Below, piece by piece: positions 8,827 to 15,105 of a stretch of 16,846 nt of DNA. The position numbers were made by a program, and so were the translations under genes. The first letter of the stretch is position 1. Each line of letters opens with the position of its first letter. This DNA comes from CAXTPV01 sp964249405 (GTDB taxonomy: Bacteria; Pseudomonadota; Alphaproteobacteria; Acetobacterales; Acetobacteraceae): positions 1 through 16,846 of the forward strand of contig CAXUBX010000070.1 of the NCBI GenBank assembly GCA_964249405.1, read 5' to 3'. The notes under the pieces were generated by a model that worked only from the letters and a program-made list of their open reading frames with translations, searched no databases and had not been told where the DNA came from.

Positions 8827-9879
8827 TCAGTCTTCCTGGGCGAGGCGCGCGGCCTGATCCTCGGCGGTCAGCGCGTCGATGATCTCGTCGAACTCGCCTT
8901 CCATCACGCGATCGATCTTGTGCAGCGTCAGATTGATCCGGTGGTCGGACACCCGGCCTTGCGGGAAATTGTAGGTCCGGATGCGTTCCGACCGGTCTCC
9001 GGTGCCGACCTGAGACTTCCGGTCGGCCGCCCGTGCGGCATGGGCGCTGGCCCGTGACCGCTCGTAGAGGCGGGCGCGCAGGATCTTCATCGCCTTGGCG
9101 CGGTTCTTGTGCTGGCTCTTCTCCTCCTGCATCGCGACCACGATGCCGGACGGGAGATGGGTGATCCGGACCGCGCTCTCGGTCTTGTTCACGTGCTGAC
9201 CGCCGGCGCCCGACGCGCGATAGACGTCGATCCGGAGATCCGTCTCGGCGACCGTCACGTCGACCTCCTCGGCCTCGGGAAGCACGGCGACCGTCACCGT
9301 CGAGGTGTGGATCCGGCCCTGGCTCTCGGTCGCCGGCACGCGCTGGACACGATGCACCCCCTGCTCGAACTTCAGGCGCGCGAACACGCTGCGGCCGACG
9401 ATGTTGGCGACCGCGCCCTTGAGGCCACCGAGCTCGGTCTCGTCCCACTCCAGCGTTTCCCAGCGCCAGCCCTGGGCGTCGGCGTGGTGGCGGTAGGCGT
9501 CGAACAACTGGCGGGCGAACAGCGACGCCTCGTCGCCGCCGGCGGCCGGCCGGACCTCGAGGATCGCGCTCCGCTCGTCCGCCTCGTCCTTCGGGAGCAG
9601 GGCAAGACGGATCTCGTGCCGGAGGCCGGGAAGGCGCGACCGGAGCGACGCGATCTCGGCTTCCGCGAGCTCGCGCATGTCGGGGTCGGCGAGCAGCGTC
9701 TCCGCCTCGCGGGCCTGCCCCTCGGCTTCGCGCAGCGCGCTGATCCGGGCGACCACCGGCTCCAGCTCGGCCAGTTCCCTGGATGCGCGGTTGAAGCCGT
9801 CCCCGGCGAGGCCGGAGGCAAGCTCATGCGTCAGCTCGTCGGCGCGAGCGACGATGCGGTCGAGGCGGTCCTCGATCAT
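8827..9879 (-). CDS. prfA: peptide chain release factor 1
   Basis: RF1 recognises UAA and UAG stop codons and releases the finished peptide. The 350-aa protein is full length. It carries the codon-reading tripeptide PAT (182-184) in VPATESQGRIHTSTV, which separates RF1 from RF2, and the catalytic GGQ (226-228) in GAGGQHVNKTESAVRI. The Gln of GGQ is the methylation target of PrmC, encoded further along the same strand. The ATG shares its A with the TGA of hisS (TGATG), so translation is probably coupled. Downstream the stop converges with the transporter ATPase, which breaks the usual prfA-prmC adjacency. Confidence 0.96.
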   Translation of the reverse strand: MIEDRLDRIVARADELTHELASGLAGDGFNRASRELAELEPVVARISALREAEGQAREAETLLADPDMRELAEAEIASLRSRLPGLRHEIRLALLPKDEADERSAILEVRPAAGGDEASLFARQLFDAYRHHADAQGWRWETLEWDETELGGLKGAVANIVGRSVFARLKFEQGVHRVQRVPATESQGRIHTSTVTVAVLPEAEEVDVTVAETDLRIDVYRASGAGGQHVNKTESAVRITHLPSGIVVAMQEEKSQHKNRAKAMKILRARLYERSRASAHAARAADRKSQVGTGDRSERIRTYNFPQGRVSDHRINLTLHKIDRVMEGEFDEIIDALTAEDQAARLAQED

Positions 9880-11132
9880 CAAGAGTGTCCGAGGATCGCG
9901 CGAAGCCGTGCCGGGACCGCATCGAGCGCCACCTCTCCCTGCGATCCGGTCGCGAGATCCTTCACCGACGCGACCCCGGCGGACTGCTCCGCCTCGCCCA
10001 GGATCACCGCGGCGACCGCCTCGATCCGGTTCGCGCGCTCGAAGCGGCGCTTCGCATTGCCGCGAAAGGCCATCTCGGCGCGGATCCCGGCGCGGCGGAT
10101 CGAAGCGAGGAGCCGGACCGCGCCGTCCTCGGCCGCGGGGCCGAGGGGAATGACCGAGACGGTCGGCGCGTCGGGCGGGACGTCGCCGCCGAGCAGCGCC
10201 AGCCGCTCGATGCCGCCGCCCCAGCCCACACCCGGTGTCGACGGGCCGCCCAGCGACGCGACCAGCCCGTCGTAGCGGCCGCCGGCCAGCACCGTGCCCT
10301 GTGCGCCGAGTTCGGTCGTCGTGAACTCGAAGGCGGTGTGGTTGTAGTAGTCGAGCCCGCGGACGATGGCGGGGTTCTCGCGGAACGGCACGCCGAGGGT
10401 GTCGAGGTGGCGCCGGACCCCGTCCCAGTGCTCCCGGGAAGGCTCGTTCAGGAAGGGTGCGATCCGCGGCGCATCGGCGATCAGCGCCTGGTCCCGCGGG
10501 TCCTTGCTGTCGAGGATGCGGAGCGGGTTGCGCTCGAACCTGAGCCGGCTGTCCTCGGAGAGCGCGTCCCGACAGGACCCGAAATGGGCGACCAGCGCCT
10601 CCCGCCAGGCGCCGCGGGAGGCGGCATCGCCGAGCGTGCTGATCTCGATCGCGACCGCGCCGCCGAGACCGAGCGCCTCCAGCACGTCGCGCCCGAGCGC
10701 GATCACCTCGGCGTCGGCGAGCGGCTCGGACGGGCCGAGCAGCTCGACGCCGATCTGGTGGAACTGGCGCTGGCGTCCCTTCTGCGGCCGCTCGTAGCGG
10801 AAGATCGGGCCCGCGTAGAACACGCGCTGCGGAACGGTCTGGGTGAGCCCGTTCGAGACGAAGGCGCGGCATACCCCGGCGGTCCCTTCCGGGCGGAGCG
10901 TGAGCTCCTCGCCGCCGCGGTCCGGGAAGGAATACATCTCCCTCGACACGACGTCGGTGGTCTCGCCGATCGAGCGGGCGAACACCTCGGTGTGCTCGAA
11001 GATCGGCGTCTGCCATTCGTCGAACCCGTAGAGAGCCGCGACCGCGCGCGCGGTCTCGACGACGCGCCGGTGGCGGCGCATCGCATCGCCGATCAGGTCA
11101 TGCGTGCCCCGGACGGGCTGGATCGGCGGCAA
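9879..11132 (-). CDS. hisS: histidine-tRNA ligase
   Basis: HisS charges tRNA-His and is a class II synthetase acting as a dimer. The 417-aa protein has the N-terminal PVRGTHDL, motif 1 region PIFEHTEVFARSIGETTDVV, motif 2 LTLRPEGTAGVCRAF with FRYERPQKGRQRQFHQ, the histidine-specific loop GLDYYNHTAFEF and motif 3 GVGWGGGIERLAL. A C-terminal anticodon-binding domain follows. The start codon is TTG at 11132, since family members begin just before PVRGTHDL and no ATG or GTG fits. It lies 3 bases after the ispG stop (TGA, CGC, TTG), with only a weak ribosome site, which suggests reinitiation after ispG. It overlaps prfA by one base. Confidence 0.95.
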   Translation of the reverse strand: MPPIQPVRGTHDLIGDAMRRHRRVVETARAVAALYGFDEWQTPIFEHTEVFARSIGETTDVVSREMYSFPDRGGEELTLRPEGTAGVCRAFVSNGLTQTVPQRVFYAGPIFRYERPQKGRQRQFHQIGVELLGPSEPLADAEVIALGRDVLEALGLGGAVAIEISTLGDAASRGAWREALVAHFGSCRDALSEDSRLRFERNPLRILDSKDPRDQALIADAPRIAPFLNEPSREHWDGVRRHLDTLGVPFRENPAIVRGLDYYNHTAFEFTTTELGAQGTVLAGGRYDGLVASLGGPSTPGVGWGGGIERLALLGGDVPPDAPTVSVIPLGPAAEDGAVRLLASIRRAGIRAEMAFRGNAKRRFERANRIEAVAAVILGEAEQSAGVASVKDLATGSQGEVALDAVPARLRAILGHS

Positions 11133-11135
11133 GCG

Positions 11136-12320
11136 TCACACCGAGGCGGCGAGCTGGCGGGACGCGACGCCCTCGGCATGGATCGCCTCCGCCTCGGGCG
11201 CGGTGGCCGAGGCGGGCCCGGTCGCCGAGGCGCGGATGCGCTCGACCTCGGCCTCCACCAGCTCGACGATGTGGTCGATCATGCCGCCCTCCGGCATCGT
11301 GTGGTCCTGCCGGCCGGCGGAGTAGACCATGTGCCGGCCGGAACCGCCGCCGGTGACGCCGAGATCGGTCATCAGCGCCTCGCCCGGTCCGTTCACCACG
11401 CAGCCGATGATCGACAGCGTGACCGGGGTCGAGATGTGGGCGAGCCGTTCCTCGAGCGTCGCCACCGTCTCGATCACGTTGAAGCCCTGGCGGGCGCAGG
11501 AAGGGCAGGAGATGATCTTCACGCCGCGGTGCCGGATCCCGAGCGTCTTCAGCAGCTCCCAGCCGACATGGACCTCCTCCTCGGGCTCGGCCGAGAGCGA
11601 CACCCGGACGGTGTCGCCGATCCCGGCCCAGAGCAGCGATCCGAGACCGACCGCCGACTTCACCGTCCCGGCCCGCTTCCCGCCGGCTTCCGTGATCCCG
11701 ATGTGCAACGGGTGGTCGCATTGCTCGGCGAGCAGCTGGTAGGCGGCAACGGCGAGGAACACGTCAGACGCCTTCACGCTGATCTTGAATTCATGGAAGT
11801 CGTGGTCCTGCAGGATCTTCGCGTGCTCGAGCGCGCTCTCGACCAGCGCGTCGGGGTTCGGCTCGCCGTATTTCTCCAGCAGGTGGCGCTCCAGTGACCC
11901 GGCATTGACGCCGATCCGGATCGAGCAGCCGTGATCGCGTGCCGCGGTCACGACCTCCCGGACCCGCTCGGCGCTGCCGATGTTGCCGGGATTGATCCGG
12001 AGGCAGGCGGCGCCGGCCCGGGCGGCCTCGATCGCGCGCCGGTAGTGGAAGTGGATGTCGGCGACCACCGGCACGTTGACCTCGCGGCAGATCTCGCCCA
12101 GCGCCGCGGTGCTCTCGGGATCCGGGCAGGAGACCCGGACGATGTCGACGCCGGCGAGCTCGGCGCGGCGGATCTGCGCGATCGTCGCCGCGGCGTCCGT
12201 GGTGAGCGTGTTGGTCATGGTCTGCACGGTGATCGGCGCGTCGCCCCCCACGGGCACGCGGCCGACATGGATCTGACGCGACCTCCGCCGTTCGATCTGC
12301 TGATACGGACGGTAGCTCAT
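11136..12320 (-). CDS. ispG: (E)-4-hydroxy-3-methylbut-2-enyl-diphosphate synthase (GcpE)
   Basis: IspG reduces MEcPP to HMBPP in the non-mevalonate isoprenoid pathway, using a 4Fe-4S cluster. The 394-aa protein has the N-terminal barrel with VQTMTNTLTTDAAATIAQI and VPVVADIHFHYRRAIEAA. The cluster ligands are Cys272 and Cys275 in SCPSCARQGFN, and Cys307 with Glu314 in GCVVNGPGE, as the family requires. The frame allows a GTG at 12329, but GGAG overlaps that codon and stands 8 bases before the ATG at 12320, which I chose. The C-terminus carries an Ala-rich extension (about the last 30 residues) without clear family sequence. It heads the tight ispG-hisS-prfA group. Confidence 0.95.
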   Translation of the reverse strand: MSYRPYQQIERRRSRQIHVGRVPVGGDAPITVQTMTNTLTTDAAATIAQIRRAELAGVDIVRVSCPDPESTAALGEICREVNVPVVADIHFHYRRAIEAARAGAACLRINPGNIGSAERVREVVTAARDHGCSIRIGVNAGSLERHLLEKYGEPNPDALVESALEHAKILQDHDFHEFKISVKASDVFLAVAAYQLLAEQCDHPLHIGITEAGGKRAGTVKSAVGLGSLLWAGIGDTVRVSLSAEPEEEVHVGWELLKTLGIRHRGVKIISCPSCARQGFNVIETVATLEERLAHISTPVTLSIIGCVVNGPGEALMTDLGVTGGGSGRHMVYSAGRQDHTMPEGGMIDHIVELVEAEVERIRASATGPASATAPEAEAIHAEGVASRQLAASV

Positions 12321-12431
12321 GGATCTCACTCCGGTTAAGCGGACGCGGGCTGGTCGATGCCAGAACGCGTGGATCGGGACCAGGGCGCGCGACAGGACGC
12401 CGCCCCTCGTAGTCTGGCCGAACGCGCCTCG
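12321..12431. other. gap between rodZ-like gene and ispG
   Basis: These 111 bases hold no gene. On the minus strand they contain the ispG ribosome site (GGAG, 8 bases before its ATG). No convincing promoter was seen, so ispG may be transcribed from the rodZ-like gene or from an unrecognised promoter here. Confidence 0.4.
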
Positions 12432-12440
12432 TTAAGGCGC
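12424..12440 (-). other. inverted repeat across the rodZ-like stop codon
   Basis: GCGCCT (12424-12429) and AGGCGC (12435-12440) form a perfect 6-bp stem with a 5-base loop. The rodZ-like TAA stop lies in the loop region. There is no T-run, so a terminator is unlikely; it may mark mild attenuation or mRNA protection between rodZ and ispG. Confidence 0.35.
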
Positions 12441-13688
12441 CGCCCTCTTGTTCGCGGGCTGCCGGCTCTCGGCTTGCGCCCTGCCGAGCTCGCCCGCGTT
12501 GAGCGCGTCGGCGCTGCTGTCGGGCGATGCCGGCGCTGGAATGGCCGCCTGCCGCCTCGGCGCGGGCGCCACTGGCGGAGAGGTCGTGGCGGCCGGCGCG
12601 GGCGAGGTCGGCGGTGTCCCGACATCGAGCGAAATCCGCCGCAACACGGCGCCGTCGCGTCCCAGAACGGGACCGATCACCCCGTCGCGACTGATCGCGA
12701 GGCCGCCGGCATTGCCGGTCGTGAGCAGGAGGCCGGTCTGACCGGACGGCACCGTCCAGGTGTCTCCCTTCTGCAGGATGTGGTCATAGAGGATCTTTCC
12801 CGTGGCGTCCCGCACCTGGACCCAGGTCGGCGCGGTGGCGACGAGAACCGTGCCGGGGCCGGGGACCGGCTGCGCGGGTCCGGCCCCGGCCGAGGTCGTC
12901 GGGGCACTCGACGGAGCCCCCGGCGTCGCGGCGGAACCCGCGGCGGCGCTCGTGGCCGCAGGGGGCGTGGGGGATGTTGCCGCGGGCGGCACGAAAAATG
13001 TTGCCGCGGGCGGCACGGGAGGTGTTGCCGCTTGGGGCGCGGGAGGAGCGACCGCCGCCGGCGTGGCCCTGACGGGAGGCGACGCCGAGGCCGGCGGGGG
13101 TGCGATGGCCCGCGCCGTCGGAGGCGTGCTGCCGGCGGCCGGTTCGCCAGGCGGTGTCGCGATCGGGGCTGCGGTCGTGCTCGGCATCACGGACGCGACC
13201 TGCGGCGACACGGCAGCCTGCCGGTGCTCGGGTAGCAGCTGAGCCGGTACCGGCGGGACGCTTCGAGGCGGCGCCACCTCATGATCGCTGAGGCGATACC
13301 AGGTCACGTAGGCGCCGACCGCGATCACGAGACCGATCAGGATGGCCGCGCCGGTCGGAACGCCGCGTTCCGGGACGGGCGAGGGAAAGGCGAGCTCGGG
13401 ACGTCGGTTCACGTCGGTCGCCTCCATCCGGAAGCGCCTCGCGAGATCGTCGGCATCGAGGCCGAGCGTCGTCGCGTAGGTTCGGAGGAAGCCAAGCGCA
13501 TAAGTGTTGCCGGGCAGTGCCGACAACCGCCCCTCCTCGATGGCTGCGAGGTAGGCGTGACGGATCCGCAAGGCCGAGGCCACCTCGCCGAGATCCCAGC
13601 CGAGCCGCTCCCGTGCCTCACGGAGCTCCGTCCCGCAACGGGATGAGCCCCCTTTCGTGGCCGGCGGAGGAGCCGCCGCGGCGCTCAT
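12432..13688 (-). CDS. rodZ: RodZ-like cell-shape protein, HTH plus DUF4115
   Basis: The 418-aa protein has the RodZ layout. A cytoplasmic helix-turn-helix domain (about 18-90) contains GTELREARERLGWDLGEVAS and AIEEGRLSALPGNTYALGFL. One membrane helix follows (112-130). A long Pro/Ala/Thr-rich periplasmic linker (about 140-278) leads to a DUF4115 domain (about 280-355) with WVQVRDATGKILYD and GDTWTVP, and then a second Pro/Ala-rich tail. RodZ links MreB filaments to the wall machinery. The ATG at 13688 has GGGAG 8 bases upstream; a frame extension to 13775 adds nothing conserved. The linker contains an 8-residue tandem repeat. Position upstream of ispG is usual in Alphaproteobacteria. Domain call is sure; the role in shape is by family. 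Confidence 0.85.
   Translation of the reverse strand: MSAAAAPPPATKGGSSRCGTELREARERLGWDLGEVASALRIRHAYLAAIEEGRLSALPGNTYALGFLRTYATTLGLDADDLARRFRMEATDVNRRPELAFPSPVPERGVPTGAAILIGLVIAVGAYVTWYRLSDHEVAPPRSVPPVPAQLLPEHRQAAVSPQVASVMPSTTAAPIATPPGEPAAGSTPPTARAIAPPPASASPPVRATPAAVAPPAPQAATPPVPPAATFFVPPAATSPTPPAATSAAAGSAATPGAPSSAPTTSAGAGPAQPVPGPGTVLVATAPTWVQVRDATGKILYDHILQKGDTWTVPSGQTGLLLTTGNAGGLAISRDGVIGPVLGRDGAVLRRISLDVGTPPTSPAPAATTSPPVAPAPRRQAAIPAPASPDSSADALNAGELGRAQAESRQPANKRAAP
12976..13047 (-). repeat. 24-bp tandem repeat in the rodZ-like linker
   Basis: Three units begin at 12976, 13000 and 13024, each starting GTTGCCGC on the plus strand. The first two share 18 identical bases (GTTGCCGCGGGCGGCACG); the third has diverged. 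The protein repeat is eight residues with a PPAAT core. The period is a multiple of three, so copy-number change would keep the frame. Confidence 0.8.
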
Positions 13689-13765
13689 CGACTGCGCTCC
13701 CGCAGAACCATACCTCCTAACAGATAGGGCGGACGGGGCCGGACGGCAAACCGAACCGGTTTCAT
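13685..13765 (-). CDS. possible 26-aa linking small ORF
   Basis: An ATG at 13765 overlaps the DUF2237 stop as ATGA, and the frame runs 26 codons to a TGA at 13685 that overlaps the rodZ-like ATG, again as ATGA. The peptide is basic, beginning MKPVRFAVRPRP and ending MVLRERSR. There is no good ribosome site before the first ATG, so translation would depend on coupling to DUF2237. A strong AGGAGG (13718-13713) lies inside it, only one base from an internal in-frame ATG. It may encode a short peptide, serve only to carry ribosomes to rodZ, or be chance. No homologue is recognised. Confidence 0.3.
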   Translation of the reverse strand: MKPVRFAVRPRPPYLLGGMVLRERSR

Positions 13766-14163
13766 CCGGTCGCATGGGCGAGAAGGTCGTCGAGGCTGCA
13801 CCAGGCGAGAGCCGCCTTTTCGGTTGCCTGGAGCACGACAGGCGGCGCGACGCCGGCCTCGAGCGCCTCCTGCCAGCGTGGCGCGCAGAGGCACCAGCGG
13901 TCGCCTTCGCGGAGACCAGCGAAGTCGAACTCGGGCCGCGCCGTGGAAAGATCGTTGCCGCGCTCGCGCGAGAAACGAAGGAAAACGTCGGTCATCACCG
14001 CGCAGACGGTGTGGCTGCCATGGTCTGCCACGACGGCGTCGCAGCAGCCGGTCCGGAGGAAGCCGGTCATCGGAGCCACCGAGCAGGTCAGGAGCGATCC
14101 GCCCAGCACGTTCCGGCCTGTCGGTCGGGAGGGTCGTCTCGGTTCGTCGTCGTCGAAGGGCAT
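13762..14163 (-). CDS. DUF2237 family protein
   Basis: This 133-aa cytoplasmic protein matches the DUF2237 family almost throughout: NVLGGSLLTCS, then TGFLRTGCCDAV, GSHTVCAVMTDVFLRFSRER, GNDLSTARPEF, GDRWCLCAPRW and EALEAGVAPPVVLQAT. The many conserved cysteines suggest metal binding or redox sensitivity, but no function is known to me. I chose the ATG at 14163 (GGAG 7 bases upstream), because family sequence starts soon after it; the frame extends to 14295 with unlike sequence. The stop overlaps the 26-codon frame that leads into the rodZ-like gene, so these may be one transcript. Confidence 0.88.
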   Translation of the reverse strand: MPFDDDEPRRPSRPTGRNVLGGSLLTCSVAPMTGFLRTGCCDAVVADHGSHTVCAVMTDVFLRFSRERGNDLSTARPEFDFAGLREGDRWCLCAPRWQEALEAGVAPPVVLQATEKAALAWCSLDDLLAHATG

Positions 14164-14713
14164 GATCGGGCTCCGTGCGGCTCCGGATCGGTTGTAGGGC
14201 GCTTCTCCCGATCCGGAAGAGGGTTCGCGTGTCGTCCGCTTGGGTCGCGGCAGCGAAAGCCTCGCGAAGCAGGAAGCCGACCAGGCTGCGGCCAAAAAGG
14301 GCTACGTCAAACACTTCGTCAGGCAGGAACGTTTTTGCCTGTTCGGAACGAAGGCTGAACATTCCAGACAAGACTTCGAGTCGGAACTTCGTGCATGGGC
14401 TGGCGACCTTACTCTCGATTGCCGGACTGGGGGCGCTACCGTGTCCGAGTTAAGTCGAGATCCTCTGTCGAAGCATGATCTGATGCTTGTTATATCAGGT
14501 ATTTCGCTTCGTTTGGTGACGATTTGCTAACAAGAAGCGCGACAGGGAAGATCGACTGGAGAAGCGTCCGTTTTTTACTTAGGCATCCAAGTTCTGTTTC
14601 TATGTCCACTAACAGTAACCGTTAAATTTTTCTTGAGATATCGACTTTTGACTGCGATGCGCTTTAGTATCTCGTCAACACTCCGTATCTCCTATGACGA
14701 GAAGGATTACCTC
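14164..14713. other. 550-nt region without a confident gene, AT-rich in its right half
   Basis: The left part (to about 14440) is GC-rich and probably holds the minus-strand DUF2237 promoter. The right part changes sharply: 14521-14700 is about 43% GC by my count (77 of 180), with runs of T and A unlike the rest of the window. It contains a perfect inverted repeat AAGCAT/ATGCTT (14471-14488) and a CAGGCA/TGCCTG stem near 14320-14345. Open frames here (for example 14240-14530, plus) lack a ribosome site, family sequence or codon bias, so I do not call them. The AT-rich part likely serves as promoter and leader for the 77-aa gene. Confidence 0.5.
14471..14488. promoter_or_regulatory. perfect inverted repeat, possible operator
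   Basis: AAGCAT (14471-14476) and ATGCTT (14483-14488) are separated by six bases. The spacing and the setting in AT-rich sequence fit a dimeric regulator site. TTATAT follows at 14490-14495 and could be a -10 element, but no good -35 was seen. The regulator is unknown. Confidence 0.25.
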
Positions 14714-14947
14714 ATGACCAACTTCATCCAGAATCGACTTGCGATGGTCGGCACGGCGGCTGCGGTTGCCTTGGTTTCGGTGTCGTCGTTCAAGCACGCC
14801 GACGTCGCGGTGCAATCGCCCTCCTCGTCTGCCAACCACGCCACTGTCGGCACGAATTCGATGCTGGGTTCCGGCCGGTCGTTGCTCGTCAAGTCGGCCT
14901 ACCGCCCTGATCAGACCAATGCCGTTCATGGTTATCCTGGGGTCTGA
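14714..14947 (+). CDS. small probably exported protein (77 aa)
   Basis: The ATG follows AAGGA with a 7-base spacer, a good ribosome site, and the upstream frame to 14633 lies in AT-rich leader. The N-terminus, MTNFIQNRLAMVGTAAAVAL then VSVSSF, is a short positively charged stretch and a hydrophobic core, as in a signal peptide or one membrane anchor; no clear AXA cleavage site is visible. The remainder is polar and rich in Ser, Asn and Ala, ending SAYRPDQTNAVHGYPGV. There are no cysteines. I do not recognise the family. It precedes the propeller sensor, with two inverted repeats between them. It could be a cell-envelope peptide, but nothing proves this. Confidence 0.5.
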   Translation: MTNFIQNRLAMVGTAAAVALVSVSSFKHADVAVQSPSSSANHATVGTNSMLGSGRSLLVKSAYRPDQTNAVHGYPGV

Positions 14948-14970
14948 GTTTCGAACCGGCGGCGAGGTTG

Positions 14971-15000
14971 CGCCGGCGTGGTCCAATCTCGACGCCGGCG
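14971..15000 (+). terminator. strong hairpin after the 77-aa gene
   Basis: CGCCGGCGT (14971-14979) and ACGCCGGCG (14992-15000) are perfect 9-bp arms with a 12-base loop, 23 bases after the 77-aa stop. The GC content is high but no T-run follows, so it may be a terminator of non-classical form or an mRNA 3' stabiliser. The left arm can also pair with CCGGCG at 14957-14962. Confidence 0.45.
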
Positions 15001-15026
15001 TGAAGACCGAGTAGCTTAGCGTTAAC

Positions 15027-15046
15027 CGAGACCTGATTTGGTCTCG
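15027..15046 (+). promoter_or_regulatory. perfect 7-bp inverted repeat upstream of the sensor gene
   Basis: CGAGACC (15027-15033) and GGTCTCG (15040-15046) flank TGATTT. The repeat sits 60-100 bases before the likely starts of the propeller sensor gene. It could be a protein-binding operator or a second hairpin in the same leader. No T-run follows. Confidence 0.4.
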
Positions 15047-15105
15047 TGACGCCGCATCGGGGCATGGTGCCAGCTATGCCCGTCGTTTCATCGTGGAAGA
15101 ACTGG

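Noticed and set aside
9885..11897. Plus-strand open frame of 670 codons opposite hisS and ispG
   Set aside because: It lies antisense to two complete conserved genes and has an Arg/Asp/Gly-rich composition typical of an antisense frame in GC-rich DNA.
14240..14530. Possible 96-aa plus-strand gene
   Set aside because: No ribosome site, no family sequence, and it crosses the abrupt change from GC-rich to AT-rich DNA without any shift in character.
14622..14636. CtrA-like site TTAA-N7-TTGA
   Set aside because: One base off the TTAA-N7-TTAA consensus in AT-rich sequence, so a chance match is likely; noted only as part of the AT-rich island.
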